Shown: one piece after another, positions 17,047 through 26,062 of the stretch
Layout of the letters: the number at the start of each line of letters is the position of its first letter
Position numbering within the stretch: the first letter of the stretch is position 1
Notes under the pieces: model-generated
Database searches by the model: none
Told to the model about the DNA's origin: nothing
The model's input: the letters and a program-made list of their open reading frames with translations, nothing else
Position numbers and translations under genes: made by a program
NCBI GenBank assembly: GCA_902579825.1
Contig: CACHII010000001.1
Location: 140,832-204,831, forward strand
Source: an uncultured SAR86 cluster bacterium
GTDB lineage: Bacteria; Pseudomonadota; Gammaproteobacteria; Magnimaribacterales; D2472
Length of the DNA stretch: 64,000 nucleotides
Direction: 5' to 3'

Positions 17047-17862
17047 TTAATAAAATGTATGTTCTTTTGAAGGAAATTTAATATTTTTTACGTCTTTGAC
17101 ATACCTTTTTATTGCACCTGAAATTGATGTTGATGTTTTCATAAAGTTTTTAACAAATTTAGGAGGTTTATCTAGACATGATATTCCCAATAAATCATGT
17201 ATAACCATTATTTGACCATCTGTATGAACACCTGCACCAATGCCGATAACAGGTATTTTTAGTTCTTTTGTTATAGTTTTTGCAAGTTCACCAGGCACAC
17301 ACTCCAACAACAACATTGAGGCACCAGCTTTCTCAAGTGCTATAGCTTCATTTATAATTTTTTCTTTTTGAGTAGGATCTCTTCCTTGAACACGATGACC
17401 ACCAATTCTATTAATTGTTTGAGGAGTGAGTCCCATATGAGCACAAACAGGAATTCCTCTGTCAGATAAAACTTGCGCCATTTTAGAGATCCATTGTCCC
17501 CCTTCAATTTTTACAGAATTCGCCCCTGCTTGCATTAATCTTTTAGCATTCTCAAGACCTAAATCATCTGTAGAGTAGCTCATAAATGGCATGTCAGCCA
17601 TTATGTGAGATCCTTTATTGCCTTTAACCACACATTCTAAGTGATAAATTAATTGGTCCATTGTTACTGGAAGAGTACTGTCATGACCCTGTATAACCAT
17701 ACCTAAACTATCACCAACTAGGATAACATCTACACCAGCAGAGCTTATCACTGATGCCATTGTGGACTCATATGCAGTTAAACAAGTAAACTTTTCAAAA
17801 TTCTTTTTAAACTTTTTTAAAGTACTTAATGTAACTAATTTTTTATTTGGTTTAGTCGACAT
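17047..17862 (-). CDS. panB: 3-methyl-2-oxobutanoate hydroxymethyltransferase
   Basis: PanB makes ketopantoate from 2-oxoisovalerate and methylene-tetrahydrofolate. The 271 residues contain CLTAYESTMASVI, DVILVGDSLGMVIQGHDST (metal-binding Asp), MADMPFMSY, VKIEGGQW, CAHMGLTPQ and IGIGAGVHTDGQIMV. All are family hallmarks. It starts 5 bases after coaBC. PanE, which reduces ketopantoate, is not in the window. Confidence 0.97.
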   Translation of the reverse strand: MSTKPNKKLVTLSTLKKFKKNFEKFTCLTAYESTMASVISSAGVDVILVGDSLGMVIQGHDSTLPVTMDQLIYHLECVVKGNKGSHIMADMPFMSYSTDDLGLENAKRLMQAGANSVKIEGGQWISKMAQVLSDRGIPVCAHMGLTPQTINRIGGHRVQGRDPTQKEKIINEAIALEKAGASMLLLECVPGELAKTITKELKIPVIGIGAGVHTDGQIMVIHDLLGISCLDKPPKFVKNFMKTSTSISGAIKRYVKDVKNIKFPSKEHTFY

Positions 17863-17867
17863 AAAAA

Positions 17868-19061
17868 TTAATTAATATTTAAAGAAATTTGTTTTAGAAT
17901 TTCACGAGCTATTCTAATCTTTTTATCTTTTTTTAAAAAAATAGATTCAGATTTTGTTATAAGGTTTACTTCATTCTGATCTGAATCAAAGCCAATTGAT
18001 TTATCAGATACATCATTTGAAATTATCATATTTAAATTTTTATTTAGCAATTTTTTTCTTGCGTTTTCTTTAACATTTTTTGTTTCTGCAGCAAATCCGA
18101 CAACATAGGATGATTTATAGACTTTTGCAACATGACTTAAAATGTCTTTATTCATTTCAAGTTCAAGATCTACAACATTTAAATCTTCTTTTTTAATTTT
18201 ATTTTCATAATAGTGACTTGGTTTAAAATCAGATACAGCAGCGCAACCAATAAATATATCAGTATTTGGCATCAACTCATCAACCTTTACCAGCATTTCA
18301 TTAGCAGAATTTATTTTGTACAGACTAACTGATTTATTTGCATCAATTGAAACAGGCCCACTTATTAAATTTACCAATGCTCCAGATTCAACTGCTGCCT
18401 CTGCAAGTGCGTAACCCATTTTCCCAGAACTATTATTTGAAATAAATCTTACAGGATCTATTTGCTCCCTAGTAGGTCCGGCAGTAATAGTAATGACTTT
18501 TCCAGCTAATGGACCAATTTTTATTGAAGAACTAATAAGCTCAACAATATTTTCAGGATCTAGCATCCTTCCAGGACCTATATCACCACATGCTTGCTCA
18601 CCATCTGCGGGGCCAATTATAGATATTGATCTAGAGGATAATTTTTTACAATTTTCTTGTGTGCTTTGATCTAACCACATATTCATATTCATTGCTGGTG
18701 CAATAAATACGCTTGCTTTAGATGCAAGTATTATTGCACCCATGAGATCATTAGCTCTTCCATGAGTAATTTTAGCTATTGTTTCAGCTGTACAAGGAGC
18801 AACAAGTATAATATCTGCCCATTTTGCAAGTTCAATATGTCCCATAGCAGACTCTGCTTTAACATCTATAAGTGAATCGTGTATGTCATTTCCTGAAATA
18901 GCCTGAAGTGTTAATGGTGTAATAAACTCTTTAGCTGATTCAGTCATAACAACTCTTACATCAGCGCCATTTTTTTTGAACAAACGTATGATTTCAACAG
19001 ATTTATATGCTGCAATACCACCAGTAACACATAAAAGTATATTTTTATTTAAAAAATTCAT
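17868..19061 (-). CDS. coaBC: bifunctional phosphopantothenoylcysteine synthetase/decarboxylase CoaBC
   Basis: CoaBC adds cysteine to 4'-phosphopantothenate and decarboxylates the product to 4'-phosphopantetheine. The N-terminal flavin decarboxylase half has the FMN motif VTGGIAAYKS, the FIAPAMNMNMW motif and the catalytic Cys in DGEQACGDIGPGRM. The C-terminal synthetase half starts VITITAGPTREQIDPVRFISN and holds SSGKMGYALAEAA. At 397 residues it is full length. It leads into panB-panC-panD, so most of the route to the CoA precursor is in one operon. Confidence 0.96.
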   Translation of the reverse strand: MNFLNKNILLCVTGGIAAYKSVEIIRLFKKNGADVRVVMTESAKEFITPLTLQAISGNDIHDSLIDVKAESAMGHIELAKWADIILVAPCTAETIAKITHGRANDLMGAIILASKASVFIAPAMNMNMWLDQSTQENCKKLSSRSISIIGPADGEQACGDIGPGRMLDPENIVELISSSIKIGPLAGKVITITAGPTREQIDPVRFISNNSSGKMGYALAEAAVESGALVNLISGPVSIDANKSVSLYKINSANEMLVKVDELMPNTDIFIGCAAVSDFKPSHYYENKIKKEDLNVVDLELEMNKDILSHVAKVYKSSYVVGFAAETKNVKENARKKLLNKNLNMIISNDVSDKSIGFDSDQNEVNLITKSESIFLKKDKKIRIAREILKQISLNIN

Positions 19062-19078
19062 TAATTTATTTATTTAGA

Positions 19079-20029
19079 TTAATTAATAATACCAATTACA
19101 CGGTCTATAAACCAATAAAAACCAATGCCACCAATCAAGAGACTCATCGAATTCTTCAAATAATTATCAATACTTAATTTTTTGAAAAGATATATCAAAA
19201 ATATAGGTATAGGTATTAATGCTATTTGGGCTAATTCAATCCCTATATTAAAAAATAACAAGGATGAAAGCATTTTTTCGTTAGCGATGCCTATATCTAT
19301 CAAAGCGCTTGCAAAACCTAATCCATGCAATAAACCAAAAGCAAAAGCCATTATCCATGGTGATTTAATTGAATTTTCTTTTTGTGTAATTTCTAGAGCT
19401 AAATATATTATCGTAAGTGCGATAAGTGCCTCAACGGTTCCTTGTGGCAATCTGATAAGCTCAAAAACTGTTAAACCAAGTGTAATGCTATGGGCTATAG
19501 TAAAGGCAGTGATAGTTTTTATAATGTTTACAAAACCAGTAATACAAAAAAGCAGTCCAAATATAAATAAAATATGATCTAAACCATCAAATAAGTGCGA
19601 AAAACCTAGGTTTGTGTATGCTAATGGATAATAGTTAATCTCTAATGGAATTTTTACTTTATTTTTTTGAACGTTCACAAGACCCTCATAAGTATCATCA
19701 GAAAAATTTACTGTAATCAATGCATCTGTAAGAACACTTAGATTTATTATTTCTAGAGATAAGCCTTTTAATGATTTCGAACAACTAAGAGATATTTTCT
19801 CAGTTAGATATTTACCTTGATAAAACAAATCTTTTGAAACTGCTATACAATTATTTGGGAATACTACCTCACCTCTTCTTCCTATATTTTTATATGGATA
19901 CATCCAAGTAGCATCATAAATATTTTTTTCTTTATTTATTTCATTGATTACTAAATGAGCAGGATTAAATTCATGTGAATTAATCTGAGAAATACTTAAA
20001 AGAAAGAAAATGAAAAAGAGTTTTTTCAT
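19079..20029 (-). CDS. HupE/UreJ-like membrane protein with periplasmic N-domain
   Basis: A 316-residue protein with a cleavable signal peptide (residues 1-18, ending INSHEF), a periplasmic domain of about 120 residues, and six to seven membrane spans. The span motif GFSHLFDGLDHILFIFGLLF with a later FTIAHSITLGL is typical of the HupE/UreJ family, some members of which move nickel or cobalt. The histidines and aspartate in this motif are the likely metal ligands. No hydrogenase or urease gene is nearby. It is third in a DUF3604-PPIase-HupE run and ends 17 bases before coaBC. Confidence 0.75.
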   Translation of the reverse strand: MKKLFFIFFLLSISQINSHEFNPAHLVINEINKEKNIYDATWMYPYKNIGRRGEVVFPNNCIAVSKDLFYQGKYLTEKISLSCSKSLKGLSLEIINLSVLTDALITVNFSDDTYEGLVNVQKNKVKIPLEINYYPLAYTNLGFSHLFDGLDHILFIFGLLFCITGFVNIIKTITAFTIAHSITLGLTVFELIRLPQGTVEALIALTIIYLALEITQKENSIKSPWIMAFAFGLLHGLGFASALIDIGIANEKMLSSLLFFNIGIELAQIALIPIPIFLIYLFKKLSIDNYLKNSMSLLIGGIGFYWFIDRVIGIIN

Positions 20030-20823
20030 TAAATTTGTAAATTTGGATTTATATAAATTTTATATTCTGATTTAATATTATCTAAATACTCGCTTACAGC
20101 CTTATCTCTTTTGCTTTGCAATAAGTCTATTTCAACCTGTTTTAATACCATAGTAATGTCTGGATAATATCCATCATGAGAATTTATTACTAAAATAATG
20201 TGATATCCGTATGCAGACTCAACTGGACCTGACCATTCATTAATTTTAAAATTATTGAAATAAGTAGCAAAATTCTCTCCAAAATCAGATTTTATAGAAT
20301 TAAGACTTACATCAACAAAGTTTTTTCCTAAAAAAAATGGGTCGGAACTTACATCAAGATTATTAGATATTTGATTTATCGCCTCATTTGATCTTTCCAA
20401 TGCATCATTATCATTGGAAAAATAATAATGAGTAAAGGTAAATGTTGGTTCAACAAAATATTTATCTTTATTGTTATTAAAATAATCTAATAACTCATTA
20501 TTTGATGGGTTATCAACAATTGACTCTTGTTTTAAAAACGATATTTTTTGAGCTAATCTTCTTTTTATTATCTTGTCATCTTGATCGAGGCCTAAATTTA
20601 AAGCTTCACGATATAAGATTTCTTCTTCAACTAGGTTATTAATAATTCTTACTATCTCATCATCAGTTGGGTTTCTACCAACCTGGGATTTCCAAGCACT
20701 AACTAAGCTAATAATTTCTTGATCGCTAATGTATATTTCTTTTTCATCATAAGAATTCAACCCTATATCAATAACATATAGTAATATTCCAATAATAAAA
20801 AAAATAAAGATTTTATATTTCAA
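20029..20823 (-). CDS. membrane-anchored parvulin-type peptidyl-prolyl isomerase
   Basis: A 264-residue protein with one N-terminal membrane span (about 4-21), a SurA/PpiD-like helical region (about 30-110) and a C-terminal PpiC rotamase-like domain in which WSGPVESAYGYHIILV is the recognisable end motif. It would act in the periplasm as a folding helper. Translation begins at TTG; no ATG exists upstream of the anchor. It shares one base with the HupE-like gene downstream and lies 13 bases after the DUF3604 gene, so it probably serves those proteins. Confidence 0.75.
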   Translation of the reverse strand: MKYKIFIFFIIGILLYVIDIGLNSYDEKEIYISDQEIISLVSAWKSQVGRNPTDDEIVRIINNLVEEEILYREALNLGLDQDDKIIKRRLAQKISFLKQESIVDNPSNNELLDYFNNNKDKYFVEPTFTFTHYYFSNDNDALERSNEAINQISNNLDVSSDPFFLGKNFVDVSLNSIKSDFGENFATYFNNFKINEWSGPVESAYGYHIILVINSHDGYYPDITMVLKQVEIDLLQSKRDKAVSEYLDNIKSEYKIYINPNLQI

Positions 20824-20836
20824 TTTATAAAATTAA

Positions 20837-22984
20837 TTAATCAATAGTTCTTAATTGAATTGTTCCACCTAGCGGAATGACATCAACATCTGATGCATTA
20901 GGTATATACCAAATAGGTGACGTCCAGGCCCTTTCTTGTATGGTTTCGTGCAGATCTTCACGTGGCTGATATCCCCTATTGATAGCATCCCAGGTACTCC
21001 ATCTGCAAGTCGGATTTTCTAATACTCTTACATAATAAAATGATTTATCTAGAGAAGAAAATTCTGGATCTTTCCATAAAGTTTTTAATTCACTCGAACC
21101 AACATTATCTGTTATAGAACAATCTGATATATTTACTTTAGCTCCATTATCAGGGCATCTATTTGTAACTGGGTCTACTTCATTTCCATCAGAACAAGCA
21201 ACATCAAAAACTTTTTCTTTTGGTCTACCACTATTGGAATCAATCCAACCTTTAACAATTTGAACTCTTTGAAGAGGAGCGCCATTTTTATCTTTCTTAG
21301 CCCAAACTATAAATTCAGGAATCTTATCATCATCTTGCATTAAATCAGCACCCATAGTCACGCCTTTTTGATATGACTCACTAACAAGTGAATCAGAATT
21401 TAAATCTATTGAAGATAAATCATAACCTCCAAAAAAGCGAACTGCTATTCTGGTGCCTGTAGTGGCAAATGTCTCTTTTCTTCTAAATGCATTAAAAATT
21501 GATTCTCTTGTATTTTCTTCTGCCCACGCAACAGCAAGGCCAGATGCTCCCCATTGAGTAAATCCTGTATTAGCATAAGTACCTTGTTCTAAGTCAACTG
21601 TACTTAAAGGTTGATTAAATGCTTGCATATACTCTGTCAATCTATCAATATTTTCTTCAGCTAAGGGAACAGAACCTCTGTTTTCAGGATCACCATCTAA
21701 TAATCCAACTTTAGACCAATAATTATTCTCATCAAAAGCACCTGCCCCTGTATGAGTATCGCTAGATCCAATTAATCCAAATTTATATGGATTGCCTTGT
21801 TTTGTAAAATCTAATGTTAATCCGCTTAGATAAGCTTCTCTAACATATGAACCTGATGGTTTACTGTAAGTAGGAGGCCTACTACCAACTCTAACATCCA
21901 TTATTTCAAAATCAGCCCACTCATCATCAGGCGATAACAATGGATGTGTTTCTGATGTACCTTTAACTTGAGTAATTTCTACAATAGGTTCATTTCTCAT
22001 TCTTTTATCAGCATATTCTTTGCTAATAGCATTACCTTTAAATGTTTCCATTTCAAACATTTGGCCATTAGAACCATTAGAATTATGAGGCATAGCAATG
22101 GTATCTACTCCCTTTTCTCTTAATCTATCTTGCCATGTCCATAAATCCTCAGGATTTGTAGAGTCAATCCTTGTCCAAGGTCTTATAGAAGCCTCAGAAG
22201 AATTAAAAATAACATTTCTATGAAGGTTACCTCCTTCTATATCCGTAGATGTTGTAAATTCATAACCAATAAAAGTAGTAAAATGACCTGGATCATTATG
22301 CTCATTTGCAGATCTAGCTATGTCTGCCCAAGCTGATTTGTGTATATCATAGTCAAAAGATTTTAATGCTAACTGGGTATTTCTTGTTAAATAAGCCATA
22401 AGTAGTTTTGGATGCCAATCTGGGTAAGGCTGGATGATAGTAGCTCCTAAAACAGAACTAAATATATTTGACCTTTGACCTGCCGATTCAACTGTTAAAT
22501 TTTCAAGTCTATTAATATTATGAAAAGGTTCTGCAAAATCATTTTGAGAGATTTCTGTTGATGTATCAGCATATGCTTGAATCATTCCCATATAAAATCC
22601 ATGATCAGTTACTGAATAAAAATCTAATGGTTCTCTGAGTTTCATTTCATATCCTAAGGGATGCTTTATGCCCTCACCTTTAGCATATTTATATGCATCA
22701 TCTGGGGAAGCTGTGACACCAAAAACATAAGCATCAAATGAATATTTAGTATGAACATGTAAATCACCATAATAGGGATTTCTATTTTTATTAGGAGCTG
22801 GTTTTGGCCTTTCGCTTTTTTTATTTTCAACAGAGAAGTCTACAATATCAAGAGAAGAATCTGACTGAAAATTTTTAAACAAACTTACTATAGGCCTGCT
22901 GTCGTATACATCAACATATACTAAGCCAAGTGTAATTAGGTAAATTAATACGAAAGCAATTACAAGTTTTTTTATAATTTTCAT
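20837..22984 (-). CDS. DUF3604 protein, N-terminally anchored
   Basis: A 715-residue protein with an N-terminal membrane anchor or signal (about 5-25). The motif YYGDLHVHTKYSFDA near residue 72 is the DUF3604 signature and resembles the metal-binding HxH of PHP-type phosphoesterases. SVTDHGFYM and IGSSDTHTGAGAF hold further likely metal ligands, and ATTGTRIAVRFFGGYD near the C-terminal third is also conserved. The family has no proven function; a periplasmic metal-dependent hydrolase is the reasonable guess. GGGGAG five bases before the ATG is a strong ribosome-binding site. Confidence 0.78.
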   Translation of the reverse strand: MKIIKKLVIAFVLIYLITLGLVYVDVYDSRPIVSLFKNFQSDSSLDIVDFSVENKKSERPKPAPNKNRNPYYGDLHVHTKYSFDAYVFGVTASPDDAYKYAKGEGIKHPLGYEMKLREPLDFYSVTDHGFYMGMIQAYADTSTEISQNDFAEPFHNINRLENLTVESAGQRSNIFSSVLGATIIQPYPDWHPKLLMAYLTRNTQLALKSFDYDIHKSAWADIARSANEHNDPGHFTTFIGYEFTTSTDIEGGNLHRNVIFNSSEASIRPWTRIDSTNPEDLWTWQDRLREKGVDTIAMPHNSNGSNGQMFEMETFKGNAISKEYADKRMRNEPIVEITQVKGTSETHPLLSPDDEWADFEIMDVRVGSRPPTYSKPSGSYVREAYLSGLTLDFTKQGNPYKFGLIGSSDTHTGAGAFDENNYWSKVGLLDGDPENRGSVPLAEENIDRLTEYMQAFNQPLSTVDLEQGTYANTGFTQWGASGLAVAWAEENTRESIFNAFRRKETFATTGTRIAVRFFGGYDLSSIDLNSDSLVSESYQKGVTMGADLMQDDDKIPEFIVWAKKDKNGAPLQRVQIVKGWIDSNSGRPKEKVFDVACSDGNEVDPVTNRCPDNGAKVNISDCSITDNVGSSELKTLWKDPEFSSLDKSFYYVRVLENPTCRWSTWDAINRGYQPREDLHETIQERAWTSPIWYIPNASDVDVIPLGGTIQLRTID

Positions 22985-23097
22985 ATTCTCCCCACAAGAA
23001 TTTTTAATAAAACAATTATAGGATTTGACATATATAATGACAATCAGAAAGTAGTGATATTTTGATATTATTCAATTTGATAACCTATTCTTTATTA

Positions 23098-23174
23098 GCG
23101 CCTGTAGCTCAGTTGGACAGAGCACTTGGCTTCGAACCAAGGGGTCGGGAGTTCGAATCTTCCCGGGCGCGCCA
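23098..23174 (+). tRNA. tRNA-Arg (anticodon TCG)
   Basis: The acceptor stem GCGCCTG/CGGGCGC has one G-U pair, G73 and an encoded CCA. The anticodon arm is CTTGG-CTTCGAA-CCAAG (anticodon TCG, reading CGA/CGG) and the T arm is GGGAG-TTCGAAT-CTTCC. It is very similar to the ACG tRNA at 14673, which points to a common origin. A strong terminator follows within 10 bases. Confidence 0.96.
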
Positions 23175-23182
23175 TAGCCATA

Positions 23183-23211
23183 AAAAAAAGGGACTTAAAA
23201 GTCCCTTTTTG
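23183..23211. terminator. bidirectional intrinsic terminator
   Basis: AAAAAGGGACT, loop TAAA, AGTCCCTTTTT. The GC-rich inner stem is GGGACT/AGTCCC, and the A-run before and T-run after make it work on both strands. It ends the tRNA-Arg(TCG) transcript and the convergent TonB-receptor transcript. Confidence 0.85.
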
Positions 23212-23224
23212 TTTAATAAAGTTA

Positions 23225-25651
23225 TTAGAAATTATAATTTACGGTAAGACCGTATGTTGAATAGTTATTTGGATAACCAAAATAAGTAGTTGAGGTAAAA
23301 TCAACAACTGCAACAAAAGCAGATGTTAAATATTCATCATCATTAATATTCTGTCCATACAAACTTATAGATAAATTATCTTTTTCAATTCCTGCAGCAA
23401 AATTTAATGTATCCATTTTTCTGAAGCCATTTCCTTGAGATTCAAGAAGTGCTTGTCCAGCCGGATTTTCAAGAAGTACAGCTTCACTAGAGTAAAGATG
23501 AGATAGTCTAGTATAACCATCCCAGCCATTCATATTCCAATTCCATGTTATAGACGATGTGATGGTTTCATCAGGGATATTTGAAGGTGTCGTTCCTGAT
23601 AAATCGCCAAAAGCAGACCCAGGGAATGAATCATAAACTGGATCTAAAAAAGTTCCACTTACAGCAACATCAACATTTTCGAGTGGCGAATATACCAAAT
23701 CAAATTCATATCCATCAGCAGATTGTGATCCAGCATTAGCTAAAACAAAACCTGTTCCAATAAATGTATTTGATTGAAATCCATCAATCGTTTGATCAAA
23801 TATAGCAATATTTAAATAACCAGAAGATAATAAAATTTTTGCACCAAATTCTGTGACTTCAGCCTCTTCAGGTCCAGCATACCTTCTTCCAACAGACCTA
23901 TTTGGACTTGCAGGCGTCCCTGCAGCAGCTAATGCTGCTAATTCAACTGCATCAGCATCTGAATTTCTTGATATATTCCAAGCACTAGCTTTAAATCCTG
24001 TAGAAACACCACCGTATATTGATACTGAATCATTTAGCTCATAGGATAATTTGAATGTGTAATCTACATTATTATCAGAACTTTTACCATCTTGAGCTGC
24101 ATTTGGAAAATTAGTAAATTGAGGTAACAACTGAAGACTCTGAAGAGCAATTAATGGGTTAAAATTTGGATCAGTTGCTAATGCAGCAGCTTGTTGGGGT
24201 GTAAAACCTGCAGCAATTAAACCTAATGTACCTGCTCCAACAAAATCTAGTTGAGATAAAACATCAGTATTTACTTGATTATATGAGACAGTTTTTTCAT
24301 CTTCCATATAACTAACACCGACAATAGCACTTAATTTATCAGTTAATTGAATATCTAATTGACCAAAAATTGAAGTTGTTTCATTATCCTGAGTTGCAGA
24401 TTCAGTACCGCCTTGTCCTCCGGCAAATAAAGAAGTATCTGAGAGTCCAAAAGCTGCTGCGATACCACTTATGGTTCCAGCAGGTAGGAACGCTTCAACA
24501 TAAGTTCTCCATAATGGTCCAAAATATATAGACTCATTGAAAACCATATCCTCTTGATAATAATATCCTCCAATTAACCAATTAACTTTTTCATTATCAT
24601 TTGAATAAAGCCTAAACTCTTGAGTAACTGCATCTAGGTCTTTGGATAATGGACTTGGGTTTACAACTGGAGCTCCATCAAAATCAACATCTTGAACATT
24701 TTTATTATATGAATTTCTTACTGATGTAATGCTTTCTAGGGTTTTTCCATTTGTATCTTTTTTATAATGAAAAGAAATTCCTGAATTGTCACCTTCTGTT
24801 ACAGGATCAAAATCAAAGAATACTTTTTCAGTAAAAGGATTATTTGGGATTATTCCTCCACCCATTAGTGATTGAACTTGATTGGCAGCTCCGTAATTAG
24901 CACTACCGACAGCACAACATATTTCATCATAATCGTCATAATCAGCAGTCACTCTAAGTGAGACGTCATCAGATAACTCAAAATAGAGTTCACCTCTTAA
25001 AGCAAATCTATCTCTATTATTGATAGTATTTCCAGTTGTGATGTTATCGCTGTGTCCATCAGATTTATGAATATTTGTGTATATGCTAAAAGCTGTTGTT
25101 TCACTTATAGGTCCTGTTGAATAATATTTAAATTTTTTCATATTATTTGAACCTAAAGAAACTGAGGCATAACCTGATTTTTCAAATGATGGTTTTTTTG
25201 TGACAACATTGATAACTCCAGCCGTAGCATTTTTGCCAAATAATGTACTTTGTGGTCCTCTTAAAACCTCAATTCTCTCTAGAGCAGGTAAATCAGCTAT
25301 TTGTGCCTGCATTGAAGATCTATAAACGCCGTCAATAAAAACTGCTACTGATGGCTCAATACCTGGATTATATGATCCATTTCCAAATCCTCTGATGACA
25401 TATGTTGCCTCAGTTGGTGTTGTAAATCTTCTTGAATCAAGAGAAGGAACGATAGATCTTAAATCATATATGTCCGTAATGTTAGCTTTTTCAATTGTTT
25501 CAGCAGTAACAACAGAAACAGCGACAGGAACTTCTTGTAAAGTTTTCTCTGTTTTTGTAGCTGTAACAATAACCTCTTCGACAGTCTGTTGTGCGTATAC
25601 AAAACTTGCTATAACAAAAGATAATGAAATAGATAAAAATAATTTTTTCAT
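23225..25651 (-). CDS. TonB-dependent outer-membrane receptor
   Basis: An outer-membrane beta-barrel for energised uptake of an unknown ligand. From the chosen ATG there is a signal peptide (MKKLFLSISLSFVIASFVYA), a TonB box in VEEVIVTATK, a plug domain (about 45-160, with VLRGPQSTLFGKNATAG), and a 22-strand-type barrel ending in YGLTVNYNF with the terminal Phe needed for assembly. Total length is about 808 residues. I chose this ATG, which has GGGGGA 8 bases upstream; a TTG start 15 bases earlier would use up that site. Barrel motifs resemble the large sterol/carbohydrate-like group of marine receptors, but the substrate cannot be read from sequence. Confidence 0.92.
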   Translation of the reverse strand: MKKLFLSISLSFVIASFVYAQQTVEEVIVTATKTEKTLQEVPVAVSVVTAETIEKANITDIYDLRSIVPSLDSRRFTTPTEATYVIRGFGNGSYNPGIEPSVAVFIDGVYRSSMQAQIADLPALERIEVLRGPQSTLFGKNATAGVINVVTKKPSFEKSGYASVSLGSNNMKKFKYYSTGPISETTAFSIYTNIHKSDGHSDNITTGNTINNRDRFALRGELYFELSDDVSLRVTADYDDYDEICCAVGSANYGAANQVQSLMGGGIIPNNPFTEKVFFDFDPVTEGDNSGISFHYKKDTNGKTLESITSVRNSYNKNVQDVDFDGAPVVNPSPLSKDLDAVTQEFRLYSNDNEKVNWLIGGYYYQEDMVFNESIYFGPLWRTYVEAFLPAGTISGIAAAFGLSDTSLFAGGQGGTESATQDNETTSIFGQLDIQLTDKLSAIVGVSYMEDEKTVSYNQVNTDVLSQLDFVGAGTLGLIAAGFTPQQAAALATDPNFNPLIALQSLQLLPQFTNFPNAAQDGKSSDNNVDYTFKLSYELNDSVSIYGGVSTGFKASAWNISRNSDADAVELAALAAAGTPASPNRSVGRRYAGPEEAEVTEFGAKILLSSGYLNIAIFDQTIDGFQSNTFIGTGFVLANAGSQSADGYEFDLVYSPLENVDVAVSGTFLDPVYDSFPGSAFGDLSGTTPSNIPDETITSSITWNWNMNGWDGYTRLSHLYSSEAVLLENPAGQALLESQGNGFRKMDTLNFAAGIEKDNLSISLYGQNINDDEYLTSAFVAVVDFTSTTYFGYPNNYSTYGLTVNYNF

Positions 25652-25687
25652 ATTAGTTTCCCCCAAATTTTAAGCATTATACTAGAT

Positions 25688-26062
25688 TTATACGAAAGCT
25701 TGTATCTCTCCTCCGTTTTGAATCCATTCTTCATAACCACCAATATTAAATACATTTTTAAATCCAAAATCTTTAAGCGTTTTTGCAGCAAGCGCAGACC
25801 TATAACCCCCTGCGCAATATACTAGTATATTTGTATCTTCTTTAGTAATTTTAGAAATATTTGATATTTTAAATTCAATTAAACCTCTTGGAATATGAAT
25901 AGCATTTTTAATGACACCACTAGATTGGACTTCAGACTCTTCTCTAACATCAATAATAAGAGTATTGTGATCTTTAATAAGCTCCATTGATTTATCAAAT
26001 GATAATCGTTTGATCTGCTTGTTTGCTTCCTCTAGTATTAATTCAAGTGATTTAATTTGCAT
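25688..26062 (-). CDS. single-domain rhodanese-like protein
   Basis: A 124-residue cytoplasmic rhodanese fold. The N-terminal 30 residues form a helix, then LIIDVREESEVQSSGVIKNAIHIPRG leads to the active-site loop YCAGGYRSALAA, with the persulfide-forming cysteine. Such proteins move sulfane sulfur; the acceptor is unknown. It overlaps the end of the DMT transporter by 11 bases, so both are made from one message. Confidence 0.88.
   Translation of the reverse strand: MQIKSLELILEEANKQIKRLSFDKSMELIKDHNTLIIDVREESEVQSSGVIKNAIHIPRGLIEFKISNISKITKEDTNILVYCAGGYRSALAAKTLKDFGFKNVFNIGGYEEWIQNGGEIQAFV

Noticed and set aside
19182-19577. Plus-strand open frame opposite the HupE/UreJ gene
   Set aside because: Antisense shadow of a membrane-protein gene with clear signal peptide and family motifs on the minus strand.
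23062-23247. 61-codon open frame on the plus strand
   Set aside because: It runs through tRNA-Arg(TCG) and the terminator, so its length comes from RNA sequence and not from coding.
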